From a virus: a stretch of DNA of 54,136 bases. Where the stretch lies: positions 1 to 54,136 of the IMG/VR virus record IMGVR_UViG_3300006853_000020. One strand, written 5' to 3'. The notes under the pieces are model-generated. The model ran no database searches, was not told where the DNA came from, and saw nothing but the letters and a program-made list of their open reading frames with translations. Both the position numbers and the translations under genes were made by a program. Shown here piece by piece: positions 46,541 to 54,136 of this stretch; the first letter of the stretch is position 1; each line of letters begins with the position of its first letter.

Positions 46541-46777
46541 ATGTTGCACATCGAAAAAGTATCGGACATCGAGCCAGCCTACAAGAAGGCTGTATTAACC
46601 AACTCATCGCTTCACCATATCCATTCTGTTGGCAAGCACTTTCAACTTAGCGAAACTGATACGCTGAAAATGATGGTGGCACACTTGGACGAAATGGTGA
46701 ATGTCTACCAGAAAGAGAGACTTGACGCTCTGCGGGAGGAGATCGGCTTGCACCCTACAGTGAACTGGCTACGATAG
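46541..46777 (+). CDS. Plus-strand cargo gene 2, hypothetical
   Basis: 78 residues, helical: VSDIEPAYKKAVLTNSSLHHIHSVGKHFQLSETDTLKMMVAHLDEMVNVYQKERLDALREEIG. Second gene of the island. Function unknown. Confidence 0.55.
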   Translation: MLHIEKVSDIEPAYKKAVLTNSSLHHIHSVGKHFQLSETDTLKMMVAHLDEMVNVYQKERLDALREEIGLHPTVNWLR

Positions 46778-46781
46778 TGGC

Positions 46782-47069
46782 ATGAATAAAATCATGTGGA
46801 TCATCAGGGCTTTTAAGTGCTATTTCCTTGGGCATAGACTTAGCGAGTTCGGCAAGCCACCCTGTGAGTTTTGTGGGTTTGGAACACCACTCCCGACGGG
46901 CAACTGTTACGAGTGCAGGATGGATATAACAACATGCCAATCTTTCGTGCAATATCCTAATGGAACATTTCTGTGCAGTTCCTGCTGGTTCAATCAGCGG
47001 ACGGTAAATAATAGGGATCAAGCCTTCAGCCACGGGGACACCCAGCAACGGCAGTTGAAGGCAAGCTGA
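46782..47069 (+). CDS. Plus-strand cargo gene 3, zinc-finger protein
   Basis: 95 residues with CEFCGFGTPLPTGNCYEC and CSSCWF, a zinc ribbon, and an N-terminal hydrophobic stretch (KIMWIIRAFKCYFLGH). Convergent with the gpF-like gene, overlapping by 52 bp. Function unknown. Confidence 0.55.
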   Translation: MNKIMWIIRAFKCYFLGHRLSEFGKPPCEFCGFGTPLPTGNCYECRMDITTCQSFVQYPNGTFLCSSCWFNQRTVNNRDQAFSHGDTQQRQLKAS

Positions 47070-47971
47070 GGCGTTCCCTCCGGCCTCTCCGCCGGGTCCT
47101 CAGGCTCATAAGGTGGTGAAGGTTTTTGTCTCAACCCCTTCTGCCCCTCCTTCGGATTGATGTAGTACACCACCTTATTCCGCTTCCCAAAGTGCCACGG
47201 TCTCGATGACAGGGTATTGACACAATGGCACTGATAGCCCACTAGCATCGATCCTAGCCCCTGGAAGGCGATCATGTTCGCTTCGTTGGATATCAGGGAG
47301 CCAGCATCCCTGGCAACCCGGCGCGCATCACTCTTTGCCCCATGCATCAGCGGCTCTAGTTGCTGTTTGGCGATCTGCACCCGGTTTAAGCCCTTAAGCT
47401 GAGCTTGGGTCATTATCGATACCAACCGGCTTGGTGTAATCAATCGAGTGATGGGAGCAATGCGGTTGAGTGCCTGCTGCTGGAAGAGCAGCGTTTGAAT
47501 AAAGGCCCGCTTGAGTGGTGGAAAGATCACCTGTTTCATCAGGCGCTTGATTTCCTTGGCGGCTAAGCCTGCAAAGTTGGTAATCAGCGGAAGGCCCCAG
47601 CGAGGCGGCCTGCGTGGATGAAGTGGCGGCGGGTTGACTGATTCGGTGAGGCGTGGTGACGCTGCATGTTCGAGCAACTTCACTTGCACTTCCACCGGCA
47701 AAGCATCAATAATCGCGTCAACCGCCTCGTCGTATGCACGGACGGCCAGATCTTCCAAGTCACTCAGATAGGTCTGAATGAGTAAACGGTAGTGTTTGTT
47801 GTGAAGGCCTAGCACTAGGTGGAACGGGGCTGGGGTTGTGCTCACCCCGACTAGGTCAAGGTACCAATCGTTGATGATGGCTGAGATACGGTCAAGGAGG
47901 TCATCCTGACGCTGGTGGTCGTTGTCCTTGGCCTTGGTGAGGTTAGCGGCTATTCGGTGGTTGAGTGTCAT
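47018..47971 (-). CDS. Mu gpF/SPP1 gp7-like minor head protein
   Basis: 317 residues. The C-terminal part, YQCHCVNTLSSRPWHFGKRNKVVYYINPKEG...TPQLAFNCRCWVSPW, is the phage head morphogenesis domain (Cys-rich, with NCRCW). LITPSRLVSIMTQAQLKGLNRVQIAKQQLEPLMHG is the helical core. It associates with the portal and internal head. Starts on an ATG overlapping the preceding stop. Confidence 0.75.
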   Translation of the reverse strand: MTLNHRIAANLTKAKDNDHQRQDDLLDRISAIINDWYLDLVGVSTTPAPFHLVLGLHNKHYRLLIQTYLSDLEDLAVRAYDEAVDAIIDALPVEVQVKLLEHAASPRLTESVNPPPLHPRRPPRWGLPLITNFAGLAAKEIKRLMKQVIFPPLKRAFIQTLLFQQQALNRIAPITRLITPSRLVSIMTQAQLKGLNRVQIAKQQLEPLMHGAKSDARRVARDAGSLISNEANMIAFQGLGSMLVGYQCHCVNTLSSRPWHFGKRNKVVYYINPKEGQKGLRQKPSPPYEPEDPAERPEGTPQLAFNCRCWVSPWLKA

Positions 47972-48108
47972 GGCTCAAGTTGCTGAATGCGATAAATAGC
48001 AAGAACCAGCAAAGAGAACTCGCACGCCAAGCCAATAACGAATAGGATAGCCACCAAAATCAAGACTATTCGAGGGCATACAGGCTTTGAATATCGATGG
48101 TCAATCAT
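47968..48108 (-). CDS. Small membrane protein in portal block
   Basis: 46 residues, one transmembrane helix (IVLILVAILFVIGLACEFSLLVLAIY). Overlaps both neighbours by ATGA, so it is tightly coupled and probably real despite its size. A membrane protein inside the capsid-assembly block is unusual. Confidence 0.55.
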   Translation of the reverse strand: MIDHRYSKPVCPRIVLILVAILFVIGLACEFSLLVLAIYRIQQLEP

Positions 48109-48995
48109 GACCTATCCTTTGGTGGTTGAGGCTGGGCATGGGGAGCCTCTTTGGGTGAAAGCGTAAGCGTCAAATGCCCATCATCAATATCCCACAAGGC
48201 CTCTAATGGAATCGTAGAGGTCACTCGGAGTGATTTCAGCTTGTCTGCAATAGGTGGGTTGATGAACTCACTTGGCCCCATCGGACTACGCCAGCAGAAT
48301 GGATTTTTGGTGTCTGTCGCTCGCTGTTCGAGTTTCGGCTTTACCTCAACCCCAGCAGGCATGAAATGAGTCACACCATCAAACGCCCTGCACCGTGCAG
48401 ATTCAAACATCGCCCACGCCTCATTCATCGTGGGGGCCGAGACCGTCACGGTGACATCGTTGCGTGTCATGGTGAGGCTGTAGGTGTTGTTGATCGACGT
48501 GCCTGTTGGGAGGGTGTAGGAGCTGCCGGTGGGGTGCTTGTTGACTAACGCTTTATCCCTTTCGCTTTGCTTGTCCAGCATCTCAAGAAGATCTTCATTG
48601 GGGCCTGCTCGATATTGCTTCTTCATCTCCTTCGCCACTTTCTCGGAAGTGACAGGATCATCAACTTCCGGGCTGCACAGAACCTGTGCGTTGGTTAAAG
48701 GATGAATAGAGCCCTTACTCATTTCCTCCATCCCAGGCACGGCCCTAAGATGAGCAGTCGCATCATCCCAGTTCGAGGCAACCTTTAGGTACTCTTCCTT
48801 AGCTCTTTGGGTATTGGCGGCTTGTAGTTCCCACTGCTTTGCCTGATCCTGCCGTCGCTGCTCTTCCGCCGCTGGTGATGATGGATCGTGCTTCATGAAT
48901 GTTTCAATCGCTACTATTGGGACGAAATCACTAATGCCCCGGATAATTTCAGGCTGATCAACTACCACCACCGTCGCCTTGTCCGCTTCCATCAC
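48105..48995 (-). CDS. Portal-adjacent structural protein
   Basis: 296 residues. An N-terminal helix/coiled coil (PAAEEQRRQDQAKQWELQAANTQRAKEEYLKV), then a beta-rich C-terminal domain (ADKLKSLRVTSTIPLEALWDIDDGHLTLTLSPKE). AAGGAGCAACC precedes the GTG, with an ATG directly after. No family recognised; likely an internal head or connector protein. Confidence 0.5.
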   Translation of the reverse strand: MMEADKATVVVVDQPEIIRGISDFVPIVAIETFMKHDPSSPAAEEQRRQDQAKQWELQAANTQRAKEEYLKVASNWDDATAHLRAVPGMEEMSKGSIHPLTNAQVLCSPEVDDPVTSEKVAKEMKKQYRAGPNEDLLEMLDKQSERDKALVNKHPTGSSYTLPTGTSINNTYSLTMTRNDVTVTVSAPTMNEAWAMFESARCRAFDGVTHFMPAGVEVKPKLEQRATDTKNPFCWRSPMGPSEFINPPIADKLKSLRVTSTIPLEALWDIDDGHLTLTLSPKEAPHAQPQPPKDRS

Positions 48996-49252
48996 GGTTG
49001 CTCCTTGAAAATCGTCTTACCCAGTTCACCCTTCAACTCATCTATGATGGCAGAGTCCGTGATACGTTCGTTTGAGTACCTGTTAATCTCCTCTTGGACC
49101 TTGCAAAGTGCTGCTTGCAAGTTCTGTGGAATATACAGGTCAACGCCGCAGAATCGCATCTGTGAGATGATCGAATTTATCGAGTGGAGATATCCGAAAG
49201 TGGCCACATCGCGTATTAAGGTGGTCGCACGATCACTTGTTTTGTCTGCCAT
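48992..49252 (-). CDS. Small protein after portal
   Basis: 86 residues from ATG 49252, overlapping the end of the portal gene by 20 bp. KTSDRATTLIRDVATFGYLHSINSIISQMRFCGVDLYIPQNLQAALCKVQEEINRYSNERITDSAIIDELKGELGK. Helical. The longer open frame starting inside the portal is not used. Function unknown. Confidence 0.55.
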   Translation of the reverse strand: MADKTSDRATTLIRDVATFGYLHSINSIISQMRFCGVDLYIPQNLQAALCKVQEEINRYSNERITDSAIIDELKGELGKTIFKEQP

Positions 49253-50768
49253 CTTTGCCACCATTGCCGTTGCCCTCTTCATCACCCATTGTATCCACCC
49301 CCGGCATCTGATCCATCGCAAACTGGGGGTCATCTGCTTGGGCCTGGCGTTTGTTGGCCAACTCGTCGTCATAATCAAGCATGGCCTGAGCGCTGTAAGT
49401 CTGTGGGCTGAGGATGTTGTTGCGGAACCGAATGTCTCGAATCTGTTCCGCCGCCAGTTCATCGTTGATGACACAATCGGGTAGTGTCACATCAACGTCG
49501 CAGTACTCCAGGAAGTCGATTGGCAACAGCCCTTGAGCCATGCGGACCTGGATAACCCACAGCATGCAATCACGCCAGAAGTCGGCAAATTCGGCTTGAT
49601 TCGAGCGAATGGCAATCACGAACGGAGCGCCTGCAACCATAATGCTGGCGTAGTTGTTGTTGGAAGCATCACCGGAAGCGATGTTCTCAGGCATGTCCCA
49701 GCGGTTGGCGATGCAGAGCCTGACCAACAGGCCGACAGCCTCGATGGTCTCCAGGGTGTTGCCCTGGGGCATTGTTACGACACTGACGGTATCAGGGACA
49801 TCAGCTACCGTGCCATCGTTGGGAACAAACAGCTTTTCTTCTCGACCCGTGCGGGGATCGTAGAACGTGCCTGTAGCGGCTGCATCACGGAATCCCTTGG
49901 GCCCACCGGGCAGTGCATCTTTGTGATTTCGGAAGTAGGCAATCTTGGCTCTGGCAATCGTCCCGGCGCCCATCGCGTCCAGGATACGGTCGATCTTGTC
50001 CAGATCGTCGGCATTGGAAAAGAAGTCACTCACCCCGCGGGCAACAGACTGCACCACGTTCCGCTTGAGGTGGATGATCTGCGAGGCGGGTACAAACTGG
50101 CCATAGGGATCGGGATTGCCAGGCACACCCAGCATCCAGTTGATGTTGTAACCCAGCACCTTACAGGTATCGCCCAGCTTGTGCTGTACACCCAAGCGCC
50201 AGCCATGCAGTTCCGTCATTCCAGGTGGGTTGCACAACTGCTCTGGCTCTGGCCGACGGATAGTGGGCTCGCCCTCGTCATCACGTCCTTTGTGCCCCAT
50301 AATCTCACCGTCAACGATGGCGCAGCGAACATGCTCTTTCTCAGCACGTCGCCACTTGTTGACCTTCCGCCATTCGTCGATGATGTCCTGTGCATCGGTC
50401 AAATAGCTCTTCGGTGCCTTGATGTTCTTCGACTTGGGCACGATCTTGTAATTAGCCCCTGTCTGGAGCACAAACGAAACCAGCTTATTCACAGCCCCTT
50501 GAGCGATAGGATTGCTGGCATCGAGATAGCGGGCCAGATCGACCTGACGGAGGAGGTCGTACTCGGATAGGTTCGTGTAGAGATTCTTACCTTGAACCCT
50601 AGATTGCCTTGTGCCGATGATTTCAGCAGGCCTCCAGCCGCCACCGTAGTCGTGCCTGAGCGCCTTATAGGCAAACTCCCAGTCAGGAGCGTTGTAGGCT
50701 TCCTGGAGAGCCGTGGAGGCAGAGCCTGGGGGCATGAATGCCAGATCGGTTTGGGTGGCAAGTCTCAT
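49233..50768 (-). CDS. Portal protein (lambda type)
   Basis: 511 residues. RAEKEHVRCAIVDGEIMGHKG, HLKRNVVQSVARGVSDFFSNADDLDKIDRILDAMG and RWDMPENIASGDASNNNYASIMVAGAPFV match the conserved blocks of the lambda-family portal (PF05136). Forms the dodecameric gate of the head. First codon 10 nt after promoter element 2. Confidence 0.9.
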   Translation of the reverse strand: MRLATQTDLAFMPPGSASTALQEAYNAPDWEFAYKALRHDYGGGWRPAEIIGTRQSRVQGKNLYTNLSEYDLLRQVDLARYLDASNPIAQGAVNKLVSFVLQTGANYKIVPKSKNIKAPKSYLTDAQDIIDEWRKVNKWRRAEKEHVRCAIVDGEIMGHKGRDDEGEPTIRRPEPEQLCNPPGMTELHGWRLGVQHKLGDTCKVLGYNINWMLGVPGNPDPYGQFVPASQIIHLKRNVVQSVARGVSDFFSNADDLDKIDRILDAMGAGTIARAKIAYFRNHKDALPGGPKGFRDAAATGTFYDPRTGREEKLFVPNDGTVADVPDTVSVVTMPQGNTLETIEAVGLLVRLCIANRWDMPENIASGDASNNNYASIMVAGAPFVIAIRSNQAEFADFWRDCMLWVIQVRMAQGLLPIDFLEYCDVDVTLPDCVINDELAAEQIRDIRFRNNILSPQTYSAQAMLDYDDELANKRQAQADDPQFAMDQMPGVDTMGDEEGNGNGGKDGRQNK

Positions 50769-50793
50769 GCATTTAGGCTAGCATCGGTATCAG
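50769..50793 (-). promoter_or_regulatory. Late promoter element 2
   Basis: CTGATACCGATGCTA (50779-50793, complement), TAGCCT in the extended -10 position, ATG of the portal gene exactly 10 nt later. It lies in the 29-bp space after the terminase gene. Confidence 0.8.
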
Positions 50794-50797
50794 AGCA

Positions 50798-52408
50798 TCA
50801 CTTCTTGTTTACGTAACGGTAGGCAGTTTCCCGGGCCATAGCCAGCGCGTCCGGCCCATCGTCATGTTGCCCTGGTGCTGGCACTATGCGGAACTTCTTC
50901 AACTGGTCAATCAATAACGCCGTACCCTCGCTGTTCCGCTTAAACTTAATCCGCCTGGTCACCAGTAGGTCAGTCAGATCCAAGATACGCACAGCCTTCT
51001 TGATGCGATTCTCGAGAGGAATAATCGGCAATCGCATGTGAATACTTTTAGCCTTAGCCGACTCAGCAAGCGGGAACTCCAGCAACTGCTGAAATCCGTT
51101 CACCTCAAGTCCGATAGCGTGGGCAGTCCACTCGCTCTGCAGGTACACGAGGTAGTCGCACCAGATTTTAGTGTCCATTTTCTTAAGGAACGCTTCAACG
51201 TACACCACTTCGTTCCGGTCTTCGGCCCATCTGACGATTGCCTGATAATCCCCTTCCTTGGTATCAATACCCTTGGATGGGTCGCAACCCATGACTCGAA
51301 TCGTGGTGTCAACCGGCCATTCATCGAACCAGAATGTGTCGTCATACTCGAAATAGCTGATGTTGAATTCGGCGTTACTAGGAGGCATTGGATCGCCCTG
51401 ATGCTCGCTGGCAAACGCTCTTTCACCTTGGCTGAACCTCTTCAGCATCAACTCATAAAGCGGAACACGGTCAGGCCAGAGCACCTTGGCACCGTAATCC
51501 ATCCCACCTTCACCCGACTGATGCTGCAGATACCATTGCTCTGCCTTCTCGATTTTCTGCGGATCGTCATGCCGCCAAAGTAGTTCTTTCCACTGCTGCC
51601 ATAGGTGCATGTTGGTTGGTTCTGAAATCAGCGACTTATAGACCTTGTGGCTCCAGGTCGGCAAAGTCTTCTTCACCTGCAGAACCAGGCAGCCATCGAC
51701 CAAAGCCGTGCCGACCATGATGTAGTTTGTCTCAGGCCCGCCAGCATTAAGCACATCGGACTTGAGCCATTCTTCATCCTTCTCCAGGAGAGCCGGGCTG
51801 GTTGCGTCTTCTGAGTTCTGTGGATCATCAATAATGATCAAATCAGGCCGATAGTGCCGATGCCTTCGCCCACGTATCTTTCCCTTACCGTAGCACAGTG
51901 CCTCAATGCGAGTACCGTTGCTCAGTTCGATGGCTTCAGCTCGCCAGGGTAGTGCTGGCATGCAACTGGGGAAGTCTGCTTGCAACTCCAAGTTGTGCTC
52001 AAATTCATCGCTGATGTGCTGCAAAAACAGATTGGCATTAGGCTGTGTATCGCCCAGCAGAATGATGTACTTTTTCTTTTGGTATACCGTCTTCCAGATG
52101 GGATAAATCAGTGTTGTCCAAGTACTTTTGGCTGATCCACGTGGAGCTATTCGGCATATGCTTTCGCCGTCTGGCAATGCCTGCAAGTCACCCACAAGTT
52201 CCTCATGGAACTCGGGCATGGCGTGAGTGAAATGATGCTTGAAATACTTCAGCCCGAAGTCGAGGAGTGGTATTGCTTCTACGGGCTCAGACTCAACCAG
52301 GTCTTCAATTAACTGAAGCTCTTCTTCGTTCCAGTATTTGCTTGAGGCCAGCAGCTCCTCGAGATCTTCGTTCGTCAGTACTGAGGGGTTCTTGCTTAAC
52401 GTCTCCAT
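50798..52408 (-). CDS. terL: Terminase large subunit
   Basis: 536 residues. Walker A is APRGSAKSTW, Walker B is LIIIDDPQN, and the nuclease aspartates are GCDPSKGID and HDDGPDALAMA. Packages DNA into the head. The ATG overlaps the small subunit gene by 104 bp. Confidence 0.95.
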   Translation of the reverse strand: METLSKNPSVLTNEDLEELLASSKYWNEEELQLIEDLVESEPVEAIPLLDFGLKYFKHHFTHAMPEFHEELVGDLQALPDGESICRIAPRGSAKSTWTTLIYPIWKTVYQKKKYIILLGDTQPNANLFLQHISDEFEHNLELQADFPSCMPALPWRAEAIELSNGTRIEALCYGKGKIRGRRHRHYRPDLIIIDDPQNSEDATSPALLEKDEEWLKSDVLNAGGPETNYIMVGTALVDGCLVLQVKKTLPTWSHKVYKSLISEPTNMHLWQQWKELLWRHDDPQKIEKAEQWYLQHQSGEGGMDYGAKVLWPDRVPLYELMLKRFSQGERAFASEHQGDPMPPSNAEFNISYFEYDDTFWFDEWPVDTTIRVMGCDPSKGIDTKEGDYQAIVRWAEDRNEVVYVEAFLKKMDTKIWCDYLVYLQSEWTAHAIGLEVNGFQQLLEFPLAESAKAKSIHMRLPIIPLENRIKKAVRILDLTDLLVTRRIKFKRNSEGTALLIDQLKKFRIVPAPGQHDDGPDALAMARETAYRYVNKK

Positions 52409-52868
52409 CGAGCATCCCCATGTGCTTCATCAAGAGTTCGATGGCTCGCACCTTATCCCACAGCTTTAATTCAGTGGTCACTTCGTCGGTGCTGTTACCG
52501 TCTTTATCCGTCCATCGAGTTCTTTTGATCTTGACCGACTGAACAGCTTTAGAAGCTCGCCTGCCCGAGAGAGGAATTAGTCTACCTGTTGCCTCGTTCA
52601 CCTCGTAGTCGAGGATGTCGCTAAGGGCAACCAAGGCCAACTCTTGAATCACTCGATCCTGAGTGATCTCAACACGCTTTAATCGTTTTTTGAATTCTTT
52701 ACGAATTGCCCGCTTGATGTTAGCTTTTGTTAGCAGACGTGAAGCGGTTACTTTTATCGCCTCATCGGTGTTGCCGAAACCTGCACGTTTAGCAGCCCTG
52801 GTTGCATTCAGGTCAACCAGATACTCATTGACGAACAGTTCCCACTCGGGTTTAAGCGTCTCTGCCAT
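52305..52868 (-). CDS. terS: Terminase small subunit (Terminase_2)
   Basis: 187 residues. WELFVNEYLVDLNATRAAKRAGFGNTDEAIKVTASRLLTKANIKRAI is the Terminase_2 helix-turn-helix, and KLWDKVRAIELLMKHMGMLDGDV its C-terminal block. It recognises phage DNA for packaging. Its 3' end overlaps terL by 104 bp. Promoter element 1 lies 45 bp upstream. Confidence 0.9.
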   Translation of the reverse strand: MAETLKPEWELFVNEYLVDLNATRAAKRAGFGNTDEAIKVTASRLLTKANIKRAIRKEFKKRLKRVEITQDRVIQELALVALSDILDYEVNEATGRLIPLSGRRASKAVQSVKIKRTRWTDKDGNSTDEVTTELKLWDKVRAIELLMKHMGMLDGDVKQEPLSTDERRSRGAAGLKQILERRRASVN

Positions 52869-52902
52869 AATCCCATGCTACCACATACCGCTTCATCTCA
52901 AC

Positions 52903-52927
52903 AAACCAAGTCTACCATCGGTATCAC
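52903..52927 (-). promoter_or_regulatory. Late promoter element 1
   Basis: GTGATACCGATGGTA (52913-52927, complement), one change from the consensus, with TAGACT in the extended -10 position. The predicted start base is G; an ATG six bases later opens a 14-codon frame overlapping the terS start. Confidence 0.65.
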
Positions 52928-52988
52928 GACAGCGGAAAAAGCTGTTTGGCCTTGCAATTGGCGCGTCAATAACGGTATCGTCTTTCAC

Positions 52989-53318
52989 TTAGGACTTGGT
53001 CTCAACTCCTATCACCTCACTCGCAGTCGCAGTCTGCTTGGCGGCTTGCCAGCTGCTCCATTCCTTGGCAACCTCGTCATAGATTGCCTTTTGTTCTGTT
53101 GTCATGTGAACGTAGCCACAGTTGCGGAAGCCGCAATGAATTTGGCAGTGTCTTATCACCTCCTCCAACTGCTGGACGCGGGCTAGTGCGGATTCGGCCT
53201 GGGCGAGGTCGGAAAACACCTCTTTGAAAACCGTCCTGTCATGCTCGTATTTTGGCATGCACGATTCGTAAATCACGTGTCTTTCACGTGCATCGGTCTT
53301 CGGCGTGTACGGTGTCAT
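52989..53318 (-). CDS. Hypothetical protein
   Basis: 109 residues: DLAQAESALARVQQLEEVIRHCQIHCGFRNCGYVHMTTEQKAIYDEVAKEW. A coiled coil, then a Cys/His-rich centre. First gene upstream of the terminase promoter, last of the small-gene block at the right end. Confidence 0.6.
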   Translation of the reverse strand: MTPYTPKTDARERHVIYESCMPKYEHDRTVFKEVFSDLAQAESALARVQQLEEVIRHCQIHCGFRNCGYVHMTTEQKAIYDEVAKEWSSWQAAKQTATASEVIGVETKS

Positions 53319-53515
53319 GTCTTCTCTCCTGTGGCCAGTGCCTGTGCAGCCTTCTCAAGCCTTCTCTGAATTTGCATTAGTCGAATAATTGGCTCATCGT
53401 CGTTTCCGCGTGCCCAATGGCCGTGTAGACACATCCACAGAGTTTCAGCCTGTCTCTTTGTTAGCTTGATGGCTACATGTTTGCCAAAATCAGGCATAAC
53501 ACGGCTGAACTTCAT
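53315..53515 (-). CDS. Hypothetical protein
   Basis: 66 residues: HVAIKLTKRQAETLWMCLHGHWARGNDDEPIIRLMQIQRRLEKAAQAL, helical. Overlaps both neighbours by 4 bp. Function unknown. Confidence 0.6.
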   Translation of the reverse strand: MKFSRVMPDFGKHVAIKLTKRQAETLWMCLHGHWARGNDDEPIIRLMQIQRRLEKAAQALATGEKT

Positions 53516-53889
53516 GTCTTCTCTCCTGGTGGAAGCGGGCGAAGGGAGGAAAGGGGAACGATAGCGGAATGTACAGGCCCACTGCGATCCTGAAGCCTCA
53601 GAGACACATCTACTTCTTCACCACGCCGATACCAGTCGAATACCACCGCCTCCACGAGCACCTTCTCCCCGGCTACTGGCACCCATTGCACAGGCTCGCT
53701 GGGGCCGGAGATGGGGCGAAAGGATGAAGATGGAAATCCGATGGAGTAGCCATCGCACGGCTTAATCCAATACAGCCCAAATTCGTCAACATCACGAATT
53801 GGATATTGGCTACCAATGCACTCTTTGCCCCATCCATGATTGTTTGGAGCAATCACCTCTACCATACTACCCACCTTCAACTGGCTCAT
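53512..53889 (-). CDS. Hypothetical SH3-like protein
   Basis: 125 residues from ATG 53889 overlapping the DUF551 gene. LKVGSMVEVIAPNNHGWGKECIGSQYPIRDVDEFGLYWIKPCDGYSIGFPSSSFRPI is a barrel-like domain; a second beta part follows. The longer open frame begins inside the upstream gene and is not used. Confidence 0.6.
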   Translation of the reverse strand: MSQLKVGSMVEVIAPNNHGWGKECIGSQYPIRDVDEFGLYWIKPCDGYSIGFPSSSFRPISGPSEPVQWVPVAGEKVLVEAVVFDWYRRGEEVDVSLRLQDRSGPVHSAIVPLSSLRPLPPGEKT

Positions 53890-54101
53890 GGCTGCACCTG
53901 GCTTTCGGTTGGTGGTGGAGGAAGGGGCATCCAGTGTGTCCAATGATTTGGAACATATGGTGTCCAGTGCTGGCCGTTCCATTGTGCAAGATGGTAGTAA
54001 TCTCGTTTGTTCGCCCAGCCTGGAATCTTGCCAATAGCTGAACAGAGCATGACTCTCATTCCATCCTTCGGAGCAGTTTCAATCGGTTGCCATTCCATCA
54101 T
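53886..54101 (-). CDS. DUF551-like phage protein
   Basis: 71 residues. WQPIETAPKDGMRVMLCSA at the start and HWTHWMPLPPPPTE near the end are the two signatures of the DUF551/DUF550-like small early proteins. GGAGGGG-type leader before the ATG (ATG ATG). First gene at the right end. Confidence 0.8.
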   Translation of the reverse strand: MMEWQPIETAPKDGMRVMLCSAIGKIPGWANKRDYYHLAQWNGQHWTPYVPNHWTHWMPLPPPPTESQVQP

Positions 54102-54136
54102 CTACCCCTCCCCGTTGTTCCCCGCAGCGGATGGCT

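Noticed and set aside
49533-50570. Plus-strand open frame of 345 codons inside the portal gene
   Set aside because: The minus strand encodes a clear lambda-type portal; the plus-strand frame is His/Ala/Ile-rich, a known by-product of codon bias, and has no start signal.
1-54136. CRISPR arrays, tRNA or rRNA genes
   Set aside because: No cluster of spaced direct repeats and no cloverleaf or rRNA-like stretch was seen on either strand; the only tandem repeats are short operator-like units.

Overview
The window looks like the near-complete genome of a temperate, tailed double-stranded DNA phage (or an excised prophage) of about 54 kb. No host chromosomal gene is visible. It carries a full virion set on the minus strand: small and large terminase, portal, Mu gpF-like head protein, prohead protease, capsid protein, head-tail connectors, two tail-tube paralogues, a frameshifting tail-assembly chaperone pair, a short tape-measure-like protein and receptor-binding proteins. 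It also has a tyrosine integrase, an excisionase-like protein and an XRE repressor sitting on a cluster of palindromic operators. The chaperone pair followed by a tape-measure-like gene suggests a siphovirus-like tail. The host is inferred, weakly, to be a member of the Planctomycetota, from a zinc-ribbon/membrane protein at 32204-32716, a CAP-domain secreted protein, a papain-like protease and several signal-peptide proteins of the style common in that phylum. The first 22 bases are a pure G run, probably a sequencing artefact.

Layout. (1) 23-12896, minus: early operon of replication, recombination and many small genes (J-domain protein, RusA resolvase, putative metallopeptidase, DnaC-like loader and its partner, ASCH-like protein, C5 DNA methyltransferase, Sak4-like ATPase, PD-(D/E)XK exonuclease, CsrA-like protein). 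It is driven from a promoter at 12991-13019 that overlaps the repressor operators. (2) 13074-16656: repressor, small accessory genes, excisionase-like protein and integrase. (3) 16653-19389, minus: a second operon ending in an MT-A70 adenine methyltransferase, with its own promoter preceded by tandem 12-bp repeats and insulated by a terminator at 19542-19578. (4) 19647-25694, minus: small membrane proteins (holin/spanin candidates), a membrane-anchored PAS protein, a CAP-domain secreted protein, a papain-like protease and an Acb2-like anti-CBASS protein broken by an apparent one-base frameshift. (5) 26479-29680, minus: FkbM methyltransferase, radical SAM/SPASM enzyme and glycosyltransferase in overlapping genes. 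(6) 29677-52868, minus: virion genes, with plus-strand or cargo islands at 25832, 32204, 37399 and 46220. (7) 52989-54101: small early-type genes. If the genome is circular or circularly permuted, these continue the early operon across the contig ends.

The strongest new signal is a 15-bp element, CTGATACCGATGnTA on the minus strand, present seven times, each heading a block of late genes. In five copies the start codon begins exactly 10 nt after the element. Read as a promoter, every copy has TGnTAnnnT in the positions of an extended -10 box, and in those five the transcription start would fall on the A of the ATG. The virion genes therefore appear to form a late regulon of leaderless transcripts controlled by a phage-specific promoter.

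Other points for a second look are the Acb2-like gene, the radical SAM/glycosyltransferase/FkbM cassette, the papain-like protease where an endolysin would be expected, the PAS protein, the CsrA-like protein, the A-heptamer slippery site of the tail chaperones, and a C5 methyltransferase whose middle third reads as methyltransferase-like in two frames. Start codons were chosen by Shine-Dalgarno sequence, stop/start overlap with the upstream gene and family N-terminus; functions rest on motif recognition without database searches.
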